A stretch of 64,000 nucleotides of DNA from Prinia subflava (GCF_021018805.1 NC_086250.1:70050322-70114321); one strand, 5' to 3'. Counted from the stretch's first letter, positions 23,098-35,056 are shown. The notes: generated from the letters alone by a model not told the origin. Numbers and translations are program-made.

Positions 23098-24718
23098 GTT
23101 TGTGTCGCTCTGGGATAAATCAGCAAAAACTCCTTGGTACCGTCTTCTTGTCCCCCATTCTGCATTTTCCTTTTGGGGGGCTTCTCAGCACAGATGAACA
23201 CTTCCACTTTCTATTTTGGATCCTTCCTTACTACTCTGTTCTTCTGAGATCAGACTGGTTTCATTGGGGAACTTTAAGGATTTTTACCTTGTCCATTTCA
23301 GAGGTAGCAAGCAGATTTTTTGCTCCCACCTTCCCAATGCTCACTGGCTGACATGCTGGCTAATGCCTCATTTTATTTCCTTCTTAAAAGCAGGCAGATG
23401 AGCCCGTTGGATGTTTTGTACGGCATTTAGCAGAGTGGAGGAGCTCTGTGATCCATGTCTAAGATCCCCAAGTATTGTAATAAATAATAATAGCTCATAG
23501 CCATTGTGGTTTCCTGGAATTTTATTTTTTCATTAACTATTCCTGATATTTTTGGCTCACAACATCAAGCTTTAGCATACAAGCAAATGTTTTGTGTCCC
23601 AAATACAAGGAATTTGAGGGCTCAGTCTTTCCAGTCTGCTGTGTGATACAACAGGGTCTGAGCCTCAGCAAAGATTGGTGTCCAAATTAAACGTGGAATA
23701 GACTTAGTTCTGTGTGGGCTGTTTTCTGGGGGCTTTTCCCATGGTGGCAATAACAGAGCTCATGTGTGGTTTCACTTCCTTAGCTGAGTGCCAGTGATTG
23801 CTGTTTTGTGCAATGTGAAATAAAATTGGTTTGCTTAAATTCCCTCTGTTTCAGCTAGAATAGGTTATTTTATTCAGCTTTCAGTTGATTGCCTGCATCT
23901 TCATGGCTTGGTCCTCATTTAGGTGTAGTTCTGCTTCATTTCCTTATATTATACCTGCTTCAAAGGAACTTAAACTTACGTTAAGCCTAAATCAACCATT
24001 AGCTAAGTGTTTCAACCTTTCAGCCAATACATCTTTGTCTAAATTGCTCTTTCTCTCAAGACCTGGGCATATGGCTTTGGGTGCTTGCTCATACTTGGAT
24101 CAGAGATAAGCTGTCAAAGCCATTTGGGCAAAGTTATATGTATATAAAGTTTAAAATGCACAGTTTCCATCCATTGGTGAGTGCTTGTAAGCCCTGTGTG
24201 ACAGAAATAACAAGAATCTGGTATAATACTTCAGATGGAACTTTGGGCTTCACCTCCAGCAGTTCAGTGTTGGGCTGAAAGCAGGGAAATCTGGCTGAAG
24301 TCCTCTGTCCTGAATTCTGCAGAAATGTCACTGAAAGAGTGCTATCCTGAACATCTAGACATTTTTGAAGGGCACCAAAATTTCCCTTTTTTCAGTACCA
24401 ATAACAGCCGAAACAATTTGAAGCAATGTGAAATTTAAAGTCAAGCCGGTTTCTGATTTTATTTCAACTCAGTCAACCTGAATTGCATTTTATCCTCTTA
24501 GTGTTTTCCATTTCTCCTCCTGCGCAACTGCAGTGCCACAAATTTTGAGACACCAGCCCAAGAGAGGAACATTTCATGCCAGATGAGTTATTGCTGTTGA
24601 CCTTTACTTGGGAGGAGAAAAAGTATTTACTGCCACATACTTTTTTTTTCCTTCTGTGTTTTATAACAAACCTAAATCGAGGGTTAATTCACTTGGTGCT
24701 GTAATGAAAAATAGGCGA

Positions 24719-24723
24719 TTCAG
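24719..24723. repeat. Target-site duplication TTCAG, left copy
   Basis: These five bases directly before the LTR's TG are identical to 25490-25494 directly after its CA. The match marks the insertion as a single clean event. Confidence 0.85.
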
Positions 24724-25489
24724 TGTCTTGGTTTGGAAAAGACAGGGAAAGCTAGAATGGAATTCTCCCTTGGAATGGAGAATGTAAACCTCTTCCCTCT
24801 GAATTACAATAATTTTGAAATCAAGGGGGCTTTCAGGCAAAGATATGGGAGTAGGAATAACAGTTCTTTACTAGGAATATTAAAAATACAAATGCAGTAG
24901 TACAAAAAAAAGGCAAACAAAAAAAAGAAAACACTGACAGAGTCAGAATACAACCTGACACCCTGTTGGTCAGGGTGTTGGTAGCAGTCCAGTTAAGTCC
25001 TCCTGGAGTGACAGATGTGGTTCTGTTGGAGTAGAGATGATCCTGTGGGAGGGTGTAGTTTTCCTCTGAAGGTCCAGTGGTGGTGAGATGGGTCTGGTCT
25101 TACTCTGGGAATGCAGTGGAAAACAGGCTGCCCTGGTGTTCCAAATCTCAGGTTTTATCCAGGCAGGAATTTTGGGCTCCTCCCCCTGGGTGGAGCATCT
25201 CCCAATGGATGATGTAATTTTATCAGCCATGCAGTGACCCTCGATGGCCCATTAACAGCAGATATCCCCCTGGAGGGAGGATGGGTCCTGGAAGAGATAA
25301 AGAACACTGCCCCAGCTGGTTTTAACAGTTGGCCCATTTAGAAAAGACACCTGCCCCCTCTCCCCCGGAGTCAGGAGGAATGGGTCCTGGAAGAGAAAAA
25401 CTCCTCCCCAACCGGAGGAGAATAAGGTGTAACAGAAAGGTGTAACAGAATACACACTTTGGTTACATCCTGCATTGCAACCCGAGACA
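24724..25489 (-). mobile_element. Solo LTR of a passerine endogenous retrovirus, ERVL-like
   Basis: The element begins TGTCTTGGTTTGG and ends CCCGAGACA, so it has TG...CA ends with short inverted tips (TGTCT/AGACA). It is flanked by the 5-bp direct repeat TTCAG at 24719-24723 and 25490-25494. A 5-bp duplication is typical of ERVL-type elements. Its 766-bp length and 'gacagagtcagaatacaacc' block match an LTR family I know from songbird genomes. No internal retroviral gene is present. The minus orientation is inferred from a TATA-like box (complement of ttttatcc, about 25154) upstream of an AGTAAA/AATAAA-like site (about 24870) on that strand, and is less certain than the borders. Confidence 0.85.
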
Positions 25490-25494
25490 TTCAG
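25490..25494. repeat. Target-site duplication TTCAG, right copy
   Basis: Identical to 24719-24723 across the LTR. It lies 108 bases before the coding exon at 25603. Confidence 0.85.
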
Positions 25495-25602
25495 TTAAAA
25501 CAAAAGTTACCCCACACTAGCATGGCCATGGGGGCGCAGTTTGACCCCGTGCCGTTGGGTTTGCTGCTGTCTCCACCTCCCGGGTGCTGTTTGTCCGCGC
25601 AG

Positions 25603-25851
25603 GAGAGCGAGGAGGAGGAGGCGGACGCGATGGAGGACGAGACGGGCAGCGAGGAGACGAGCTCGGAGCTGCGCGATGACCAGACGGACACGTCCTCGGC
25701 CGAGGTGCCGTCGGCGCGGCCGCGGCGGGCGGTCACCCTGCGCAGCGGCGCCGAGCTGGACAGGCCCCCGCCCACCGAGAGGGCGCGGCGGAGCCGCCGG
25801 CCACAGCCCCACACCGGCAGCGAGGCGGAGAAGGGCACGCCTGCCAAGGAG
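25603..25851 (+). CDS. SFMBT2: SFMBT2 exon I: acidic, CpG-dense low-complexity exon
   Basis: The exon encodes residues 319-401 in whole codons: [19 protein letters not shown], then [30 protein letters not shown] and a Pro/Arg-rich end ([15 protein letters not shown]). It is disordered in composition and lies between SLED and SAM. The [20 protein letters not shown] run is the strongest sign that this is SFMBT2 rather than SFMBT1. The acceptor is tgtccgcgcag and the donor is AAGGAG|GTGAGC. I count about 38 CpG in 249 bases, far above the flanking introns. Confidence 0.95.
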
Positions 25852-26155
25852 GTGAGCATGTGCCTTTTCACCACAGAGCTGCTCCTGAATTAACCTTCAG
25901 TGCCAAACCTCGCTGGTCTGAGGAGGGCATCCCTGCACTGCTTTCCACAGGAGGTAGTTTGCTTTGTTGTAGGAGAGTTGGGGGACAGTCACGAGAGATC
26001 TCTGGAGTCTGGGTGTCACCCTGGTTTTGAAGACTTTTCTAAGCCTTCTGTAATGTTCTTCATATTGGAGTCAGAAATTTCACCTTATCACACTTTCTGC
26101 TATAAACACTGGCCATGTTTTGCTAACTGTCTTTCATTGTTTACATATTTCTAGG

Positions 26156-26339
26156 TGGGAGGAGAAAGGTGATTGACAGTTGGCTTGACCTCTCAATGTG
26201 GATTGAGAGGTGGAATTCCATCCTCCAATCCACAGGCCCCATAGGAAATGTATAAAACTGAGTTTTGTAAATAAACTCGTCCCTTTTTCCTGCTTCACTC
26301 ACCAGCGTGTCCTGGTGTGGTTCTGTGTCCACTGTGACA
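26156..26339 (+). mobile_element. LTR-like fragment, plus orientation
   Basis: A TATAAA at 26251-26256 is followed by AATAAA at 26270-26275 and then 'cctgcttcactcaccagcgt', an R/U5-like arrangement seen in bird endogenous retroviral LTRs. It may start at TGGGAGG (26156) and end at GACA (26339). I found no convincing target duplication, so the borders are approximate. Confidence 0.5.
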
Positions 26340-26828
26340 TCTGGGCAGCTCTTGAAACATGCGGTTTATTGCATAGGGTTGTGAGTACAAGAGCTCTGCT
26401 TAAAGCTGCCAGCCACAGCTAGAAGCATGCCCAAGAAAAGGAGAGCGAGAGCAAGAGAGAGAGAGAGGGAGGGCCAGCAAAGAGACCTAAGTTTTTGTTA
26501 CATTACTTTATATCTCTTTTTGTCTTGAATATGCTAATTTACAATCATCCAACCACTAAAAGACACAAATCCTATAGAATTTACATACAGCCTATCAGAG
26601 TTACTACATTATCATACCGTGTTACATTTTAAAGCCTAAAAAGCTGCTTTCTAGACTCCTTTTCTCTTCCCTGCCACGTCGGCTGGGTCCCCTGACGTGA
26701 GGGGAACCTTTGGACCCTTGGCATCCCTTTATTTGCCAAGGGTATTGTTCAATCAAGAGGGATTCTCCTTCAGCTGGCCAGACCATTGTTTTCCTGTTGT
26801 TCAATAACTAATGGCTTGGCATCTTACA
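26335..26828 (-). mobile_element. LTR-like fragment, minus orientation
   Basis: On the minus strand a TATAAA box (complement of 26507-26512) is followed about 140 bases later by AATAAA (complement of 26365-26370) and a U5-like end. That is the standard U3-R-U5 spacing of retroviral LTRs. A purine-rich (GA)n tract at 26442-26473 lies in the presumed R region. The ends TGACATC... and ...CTTACA are guesses, with no target duplication seen. Confidence 0.55.
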
Positions 26829-26978
26829 TCTCGAAGTTCACCTTCATTTCTACTTCGCTTACAGGTTTCATATTCTCAAAATCTTTTGCCAAGCAATCAT
26901 ATTTATAAGGCTTTCCTGTTTCATCTTTCCCAACACTTTGTGAAGGCCTTCCTTTGTTTTTTATTTTTGTTCTCGCAG

Positions 26979-27107
26979 GAAATTAAGCAAGAAGAGGAAG
27001 AGAAGCTCGTCCTGGACAGTAACCCACTGGAGTGGACTGTGACTGATGTCGTGAGGTTTATTAAACTCACCGACTGTGCCCCCCTTGCCAAAATATTTCA
27101 GGAGCAG
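26979..27107 (+). CDS. SFMBT2: SFMBT2 exon J: first half of SAM domain
   Basis: The exon encodes residues 402-444 in whole codons: an acidic lead [12 protein letters not shown], then [19 protein letters not shown] and [10 protein letters not shown]. The WTV.DVV.F pattern is helix 1 of a sterile-alpha-motif domain of the Polycomb type (Ph, Scm, L3MBTL, SFMBT), used for homotypic or heterotypic polymer contacts. The acceptor is ttctcgcag and the donor is GAGCAG|GTAGAA. Confidence 0.95.
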
Positions 27108-29059
27108 GTAGAAGTCCTTTTGTCACTCGTGCCTTTATGTCTGTGGTTCCTGTGTGTGTTACATCCCACCTTGCTGGGCCTGGGGATTTGGTAAAGAGAT
27201 CATGACCAGACTTCAGATCCATCAGACCAGGTTATAACACCAATTCTGGCAAGGCATGAAAACCCTTAGAAATTTGAGTCAGAGCCTTGCCATATCCTCA
27301 GAGAGTCCAGAAACTCAATAGCCTTGTAAAAAACCTGTGTGGAAAGCAGGAGGTTTAGTCCTTTCATGCCAAGGTCCATGGTGCCATGCTGATGTCGCAT
27401 AGGTAGGAACCTCGCTGTAAAAACAGGTAATGGTTACCTCATACATACCAGGCTTTCTCCTGGCCACATGGGTTCCATCTGCTTGTAAAATACTGGCCTG
27501 GGAAGCAGAAAAATGCTGCTTGGAGTCCAAAGTGGCTGAATTAACACCTAGGTGTCCCAAGTGTGTAGACACCTAATTCCTAGCTGCATTCCTCTGAAGA
27601 TCTGCCTTGGATGACCTAAATTCAGGAGATGCCAGTCTTCTCCCCATTAAGCAGATAGGTTTGCAGGAGCAGAAGCCAATGTTCTTCATCTCAAGCCAGT
27701 GTGAGTGTGTAAAATTAATGTGGAAAGAGCCATTCCTTGGCTAATGAGTAGCAGCCACTGCTGAGGGTAAAGGGCAGCACTAACGAGCCGTAGTTAGGAA
27801 GAAGCAAGTGTGGTTAATTAGTCAGTGGTGTGGCCAGCTGCTCATTGAACTGTCTCTGATTCTTCACCATGGATGATTCCAGCTGCTGGGGCTGGGAGAA
27901 GGTGGAGGGCGAGTCTGGAGCCTGTGAAACTCTCCAGAGCAGGGTGCTGCAGTTGCTGTGTCACAGCGAGCTCCAACCATTTGTTAACCAGTCTGGAACA
28001 ACGCCAGGGCTTGGAAGCCAACCCTGTTTCTCCTTTGCCAGAGGGTTTTATAGGGGCTTGAATCAAACACAGATGACTGGAGCTTTCCCTTGTGAAGCCC
28101 TGGTGCAATGGTCCATGCCTTCAGCCTTCAGTGGAAGATGGACCTGAGCTGTGGACAGTCCTGGTCAAAGCAGCACTTTAAGTGTCTAAGTCCTCCTTGT
28201 GTTCAATGCTGCCTAATCAGGGCTGTCCTGGGGAGCTTATGTTGGCTGTGAGTTGCTGTGCATACACTCTGGTCCTCCCTAAAGGGTAAAAAGCAGTTTG
28301 TGGCCTGATCATCTCAGTCCATTGAAGAATTAAGAGAACTTGAGCTTTTCATTAAGAAGAGGATCATAAAGCCGAGTCAAGTTCCCAATAAAGTTGCTCA
28401 TCCAGGATATTGGTTCATGGAGTTCGGTGCATAGTTATGCTTGAGGTCCTTTCCAGCCTGCACCATTTTGGGATTGTGGGACATTAGAGATTGCAAGGGC
28501 TTTGGGTGGTCTAGGCCCCCCTCTTGGTCATTCAGCAGTGGAACAAGGCAGGTCCTGGGTGGACCTGGGTACAGGGCATGGAGCAAGGCTGACATAAACC
28601 TGTGCTAAGCACAATTGTGGGCCAAAGGAGGTGGGTAAAGGGTCTTACTTGGCAGTGGGACCAGCATCAGTTTCTCCATTCAACTCTCTCCTGTGTCTTC
28701 TGGTGTCTCTCTGCAGCCTGCCCCTTGTTTCAGTGCCTCAGGCATGAAATGGGACTGATCAGATCTCTGTGGACTCTGCAGAGGTTCTTTGGGTCATCCT
28801 TCATTTCAGCAGCTGGGAGGCTTTTCCCAAGCTGGGGGTTAATGTGAGAACCTATGAAGAGACATCAGACAACTTCTGAAAAACCATGTTGTATCTCAGG
28901 GAAAGGAGATGGGCAGTGTTAAAGTGGGAGAAAAAAGCAGAGGATAAAAGAACTTAATTTTTAGGGCAAACTGCCCTTCTTGTTCCTCCCAACTTGCTTA
29001 TGCATTCTGCCCTCCAGAGTCCACAAACAAAACCATTTTTCCTGTGTTTCTTTCCCCAG
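27108..29059 (+). other. Intron J-K, last intron
   Basis: Contains a CR1 sense tail at about 28425-28485 and otherwise unassigned sequence. The acceptor tract is cctgtgtttctttccccag. Confidence 0.55.
28425..28485 (+). repeat. CR1 LINE 3' end, sense, short
   Basis: The run 'gcttgaggtcctttccagcc' followed by 'tgggattgtggga' matches the last 60 bases of a sense CR1 tail. Upstream homology fades quickly. Confidence 0.55.
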
Positions 29060-29200
29060 GACATCGATGGCCAGGCCCTCCTGTTGCTGACACTGCCCAC
29101 AGTGCAGGAGTGCATGGAGCTGAAGCTGGGTCCAGCCATCAAACTGTGCCACCAGATCGAGCGAGTAAAAGTTGCTTTCTATGCACAATATGCCAACTGA
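29060..29200 (+). CDS. SFMBT2: SFMBT2 exon K: second half of SAM domain and stop
   Basis: The exon encodes residues 445-490 and the TGA stop: [55 protein letters not shown] and LGPA.KL are the SAM end-helix and mid-loop motifs that make polymer contacts in Polycomb proteins. The acceptor is tttccccag and the exon starts on a codon boundary. The C-terminus matches the length and sequence expected of vertebrate SFMBT2, so there is no truncation. Confidence 0.96.
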   Translation, partial: DIDGQALLLLTLPTVQECMELKLGPAIKLCHQIERVKVAFYAQYAN

Positions 29201-32200
29201 CTGCACTTCTCCATTACTTCCTGTCCCCCTCCTTGCTCCCTTTTTTACCATTTCAGCTTGTTCAAGGGGTTTTCTTCCCCCATATCCTTTTTCTTTTCCA
29301 AGAACAAGTGGAATTGGAAGCACTGGGAATTAATCCATAGGGGGAAGAAAAACAAACACAAAAAGAAACGAGCTACAAATGGAACTAACTTTTCTGTACT
29401 TGTAAAGCACATGGAAGGACTGCTGGCATCTCCTCGTGAGCCTCTCCAGCCCAGTGGTGCAAGGCCAGCACGGATCAGGTGGTTTGTCACCAAACCAAAC
29501 CCACCAGTGGCAGACACATTCCCACGGCGAAGGGTCAGACGTTTCCAGGTGGTCATGGTTTGTCTAGGACAATTTCTGGACTTGAGCATTTCTTTTAGAC
29601 AACTCTGACACTCTTCTTTCATATTGAAATGCAAGTCATCATTTGTAGCATTACCTGGGTTTAACTGCAAGTTTGATCTTGGTGATGAATGGGCGGGGTT
29701 TTTTTTCTCCCACCTCTCTGGTTTTACAAAAGGAAAAAGTGTTACACCAAGCATACAATGGTTATTCCTGACTGAATTTTGGAAGGAGACTCAACCCATG
29801 GTCTCTGTGATATCAGACAAAGTTGCAGTGGACTGACAGAGATGACACAAGACCTGGTGGGGCAGCAGCACATCCTGAGCCACGCTGGCTCTGCACAATC
29901 AGCTGAGTATCTCTGTGATGGGATCTGTACAGTGCTCCATTCTTGTACAGGAACATGGAGGCTTTCATAGTCAAAATCCTAACTCTTAAATCCAAGTCAA
30001 TTTAATGACCTGTCTTTGAGCCATATGGTGACAGCAGACTGGGATCAGGGACTCCTGCTGGCTCCTGTGCTCAGAAGAACCTACTGACCAATGCCAGGCT
30101 GCAGCTGTTGCATTCTCCTTCATTGATTTCCTTCTTTAATTGTTTGGAGAAGAGGGGGAACCTTCAGATATAAATACTGTGGAATACATCCAGATCTTGT
30201 CCAGAGGGTGTTTTAAACAAGAGGCATTGACTCTGCCATGGATCACTTGGGAATTCCTAGCTTGTTTTTCAGCAAGTTTCCTGATTTGTCACTGAGGAGT
30301 GGGACAGGTGCAACAGCTGCAGGCTGGACCAGATGCTGAGACTTCATCAGAAATGTCCTTACATGGGAGGACTGGATCTGTTCTCAGCTGTTGCTTTGTT
30401 CTGAAGATTGTGTTCAAGTTTTAATCAGTTCATGTGTTAGTTGCCTCTGCATCAAATGGTGGGGTTTTGTTCTTCAGAAATCCAGGAACAGGATTCTCTA
30501 GTTGGGCAGATATTAAAAGACTGGGGTTTAGACTGGATTTCCCACTGACAGTAGCAGAGAAGTGTGCAACTGATTTGATAACTACTTTTGATCCCTCTCA
30601 GGGTCCCCTAAAAGTGTTGCTCAGTGTTTGGCCTCTGAAGACAGAAGGATTGCACCCAGCAAAGTGAGAGGACAGCTGAGAAAATCAGGGAGGCTGCTTG
30701 TCCCAGCTCCTCCTCACTTCAGCCCAGTCCTGGTGTTACATCTGTCACCAGGAGATAACTCCTGGGAGGGTTCTGTCAGGAGAACTGGCGCATGAGGATA
30801 TTCCAAGGAGGGGAAGCAGAAAGGCTGTTTGCTAAACAGCACCCCAGCACTGATCCTTTCCTCGTCAAATCCAGCTTCTGCTGCTGCTCTGATGTTCTTG
30901 GAGTTTCTGGCCTCTGGGATTTGTCAGACATTAAATGCCTTCTGGGATACACTGCAAAAATGTCATTTTTTGTCTCCATCAGCCTTGTAACTGTAGATAT
31001 TCCTATGGCAGCTAATTCCTCGTGGAGGCATGACTGAGGAGCAGACACACACAGACTGTGAGAGCAACCAGCTCCAGTGCCAACCAGTCAGGGAATGGGT
31101 AAAGCATTGAGCCAAGGACATGGGAATCTTTACTGGTTGTTCAGGGAAGTTAAATCGTATTCAAAACTCGAACTATTAAACAACAACAAAAAAGTTTTAG
31201 TTTTATCTTGCGCTGGCTCTTTTATTTCCACAGGTTCCTCTCTCCTATTTGTTTTTCACTTTATTGTTCTTCAGTGTTGCCTCATTTATCACTTTCTGTC
31301 CTCTCAGACAAGTTGATAACCTGAAATCTTTATGCTAAAATTATCTTGAGTGGTAAATGCTTTACTGTTCCTTTTTAGTCTGCAGCTTGGGATTGAGGTG
31401 CTGTTGTCTGTTGCATTGATTGCTTTCCAGAAAAGCTGGAGCTGATCTTCTTGGGCCATTTTCTACACAAGTTGGAGAATGGGTGGCGTGGAGTTTACCT
31501 GGACAATATTCTCAGACTGAGCACAGATCAGAAGGAAATAATCACTGTTGCCTGGACTTCGTTTTAATTCTGGAACATCAGTAAAGCTTTGTAGTAATGT
31601 ACTTCAAGGGAGATGATGGAAATCCAATCTTGCTAGAGTAAAATACCACTTTACTTTGCAATGTAAAAGTGCAAACCACTGAAGTTTGTGGGATTTTTTG
31701 TCCCAGACCTAATTGATTCTAACTTCAGAGCTGCTGCAGTTTAACAGGTGCACTAATGACAGCAGTGGAGCCACATATCCCCTCCCTGTTCTGAATTTGG
31801 CATCCAGGTCTGAAGTTTGTTGTGTTGTCAGCTGCAAGAGGCCACTGCTGTGAGGTGCTGAACTCAGGATTATCCAAGGCCATTGCCAAGGGCTGGGGAG
31901 CAGCCCTGCTGTTGTTCCTGGGCTGTTGGATGCTGACCTTCAGCACACTGACACAGACCACTGCTCCCACAGCAAGGCTGTGCAGGTGTTGTTGGACTTT
32001 CTTTGGGCATAGGACCAAAGATGGGCATTTTTGGAACAAAAATAGGGGGCTGAAGAGTGTATGGTGCCTGCTCATCTTTATCTGCACTGGCTACTTTGGA
32101 GCTTGCTCTCAGTCAGGCTGAACAGATCCATGGGCAGGTCCCTGCTCCCTTCACAACCCTTACCTTGACAGAATCAGCCAATTCACACTTTCCAGGCCCA

Positions 32201-33621
32201 AAGCATCCATCTGTGAAATTGTATTAAATCATTAACTTAAGGAATGTCCATGATTCCTTGCTTGGTTGTCCTGCCTTCCTCCTGCTGTCATGGATGCTCT
32301 TCAAGAAAAGTGATCTTTGGTTTCAGGGCTTTTCTTCCTTTTTCAGCTCACAAACACAGCTGCCAGGATGACCAAACCCTGACTTTTCCTACCTCTCAGA
32401 GGCATGAAGACTTCTCAGCTCTGAGGAGGATTTCAGGGTTTCCAGCTCTTTTGTGTTATCCATATTCCATCACCCTTGATAGTTTGGTCCTGCAGGGTGC
32501 AGAAACCTCCTAAAAATGCTGTGTGACCTCAGAAAACACCAAAATCCAGGCACACCCAGTCCTTCATGAAGTATCCAGTAGATGCATGTCCTAGCTGAGA
32601 TGGCCTGACCCACCCTGACAGAGGGATTTGGATGCCTGCTGGGATTTAAAAAACTTCTCAGTGGACACCGAAACTCCTTTTTTTCACTCTGGGCAAACAG
32701 CTAATTTGCCTTAAACTGGAAAGTCACCATTCCTTGGCTTTAACTTTCAGCCTGTTGTGTGGTGTCCCCATCTCAGCCTTTGGAAGGCAAACCAGGCAAT
32801 GCTGGGCTGCCACAATCAACATTTAATCACCTTAAAGCCTGCCTTGGTCCTTTCAGGGCACAGAATCGAATTTGGCAGAGCTGCTGTGCCATCTCAGTGT
32901 TTCAGAAGCTCCGTACAATCAGGGCACTTCAAATACTTTGTGCTTTTCTGGTGCAGTGCATCTGGAAAATGATGAACTCAGAGTGCTCTTCTCGTTTCCA
33001 AATTCAAGTGCCAAAGGAGAACAACATGCTGCAACTGAACACCGTTAAAACCAGCTTTATTATGTGTGGATAAATACAGTCCCAAGGGCTCCATTTTGGT
33101 GCTAAGATAACGTCACGCTGTATTTTCCATTGCTTGGGATTGCAAAGCTGATTTCTTACTCCAAGAAATAATTTCTGTAATCTGCAACATCTTGAACATC
33201 AGGATTTTTTTTTTTCTTGTGACTGTACATTTTTTAACTTGGATACATTCAACAAATATTCCTTCACCCACAATCCTGGGTGTTTTGGAGATGTTTTATA
33301 CAGTAAATTTATGTAAAAATTCTTTCAAAATGTGGATGCATGTATATTTTCCCCTCAATAGTATTCTTTATTACGTCAGCTGACACAGAATCTGTTAACT
33401 CAGGATTTGATCCAGAAATAACTGAAGTTAGTGGTAGAGCCCTCTTAGATGTGTGGGCTATGGGACCAATTCTTCACCAATTTCTCTCACATAGAAGTCA
33501 AAGTCTGCACTTAATTAGCAGAAAATTTAAATGCCTCCTTCTCCTAGCAGGCAGAAATGCAGCTGCAGTCTGCCAGACTTTGCAAGAGAGGGTTTGTGTC
33601 CTTAGGTGCTCATGAACTCCC

Positions 33622-33627
33622 AATAAA
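33622..33627 (+). promoter_or_regulatory. Possible proximal poly(A) signal AATAAA
   Basis: A canonical hexamer with a T-rich stretch (catttattctttgg) 25-35 bases downstream. It would shorten the 3' UTR by about 1.6 kb and remove the Pumilio-motif cluster. Confidence 0.35.
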
Positions 33628-34979
33628 GGAACAGAAGCCTTTAATGGTCTCATTTATTCTTTGGTACAATACTCCAGCAAGAAGTGTAAATGGTGTTAAT
33701 GGCTGCATATAGAATATGAGCCAGTCATCAAAGATGAGAATTTTATAGCCCAGCAGTGCTTTAAATGTCAGCTGTCCTGCAGAAAAAGAGTGGTTTTGCA
33801 GTGATTTGGTGCCGTGCACGGGAATTCTCTTGCAGAAAACACATGAACTGCACAAACCTGGGTCACAGTTACAAATATTTATGGCCTTTCTTTTTTTTTT
33901 TTAGTCTATCGTGTTAATTTTTGCAGTGAAAAAGGTAAATCATGATCACTGCCAAGGATGTGGGAGAGGGGAGAGAGGACTTCAAGAGGAGAGGGCCTGG
34001 AGTTCTGGGCTTGAGTTGTCTTTGTGGAGAGGAACCTCTGAGAACAGAAGCACAGCTGGAGTCTGTGAGCATCATTCCTGAAAGCTTTTCTTTTTCACAG
34101 CAGGGATGGTTTTTGAGTCCCAGCAGGGGCCAGGTGAGACGAGGGAAAGAAGCTGGCAATGGACTCAGAGCCACACTGCTGAAAGGCTCTAATTTTGTTT
34201 TCTCAGTGGAGATAGAGAACTCTGGCTGACAGATGTCTCCAGGCTCCTTGCCTGGATAGGAGGGAAAATCAGTCTTTCCTTATTGTACCCAACTCCTGTG
34301 TGTTTTCTGGGGTTTGGGGGGCTGAACACTCTCCTCTTGCACCTTCCAGGAATATAATAATAGGAGATACTAGGTTGAAACTTGAACTCTCTCCCACAGG
34401 AGAAGGGGACATTGTCCTGAGTTCAGGTTGTGGATATACAAAACACTCCGTGTTGTGATATGACAGGATGAAAATGCTCATTTCCAGGGCACCCCACCTG
34501 CTTCTTGTTGCTCCAGCTTCACTGGAGATTATGGATATATAAATGTCCATAATTTATACATTGTAAATGTGTGCATTCCATTTCCCAATCCCTGTTCTGC
34601 CAAACCTTGGTCAGGATGTGCCAAGTTGCTCCAGCAGCTTTCACCTTCAGGGACCTCCTTTCTGGAAAACACTCACGTGGGGAATGGTACTGTGACACCT
34701 CACATGCACAAACAGGGGTGTCCCCTGTGGTCCAAGGGAGGTGAAAGTCCCAAATGCAGCCTTGGAGGGCACTTGGGTCTTTTCATGTGCCTCGTGTAGG
34801 ACAAGGCAAGCACTTAAACCCTCCTGTCTCTCCTGAACAGCAGGAATTGGCTCCACAACCAGCAGTTAACGCTCCATTCGTGGTGGTGCATGTTGGAAAA
34901 CTTTGAATTGTTTTGCATTCCAGTTTGTACTGAAGGTTTTGACTCCAAGTTTGTGAACCTAATCCCTTTGGTGTGTTGA

Positions 34980-35056
34980 TACATATGTGTGTATATATAT
35001 ATGTATATATATGTGCGTGTATATGTATGTGTATATATATATATATATACATATAA
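34980..35056 (+). repeat. TA/TG dinucleotide microsatellite in the 3' UTR
   Basis: About 77 bases of alternating TATA and TGTG units (acatatgtgtgtatatatat and similar). It contains three exact TGTATATA octamers. Confidence 0.9.

Larger units (their letters stand above)
23098..25602 (+). other. Intron H-I with an ERVL-type solo LTR
   Basis: The first 1.6 kb is unique and AT-rich, with a candidate AATAAA-type cluster near 23480 that could end a short transcript (low support). The last third is occupied by the LTR at 24724-25489. Only 108 bases of native sequence remain between the target duplication and the next exon. Confidence 0.6.
25852..26978 (+). other. Intron I-J with two LTR-like segments
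   Basis: About 300 bases of unassigned sequence are followed by a plus-oriented LTR-like piece (about 26156-26339) and a minus-oriented one (about 26335-26828). The last 150 bases return to a T-rich intron end with acceptor ttgttctcgcag. Confidence 0.55.

Noticed and set aside
25491..25874. Minus-strand frames of 100-127 codons over exon I
   Set aside because: Shadows of a GC-rich coding exon on the opposite strand. GC-rich DNA lacks stop codons.
2289..29200. SFMBT1 as the identity of the gene
   Set aside because: The acidic exon ([20 protein letters not shown]) and the FYAQYAN end fit my memory of SFMBT2 better. A protein alignment would settle it.
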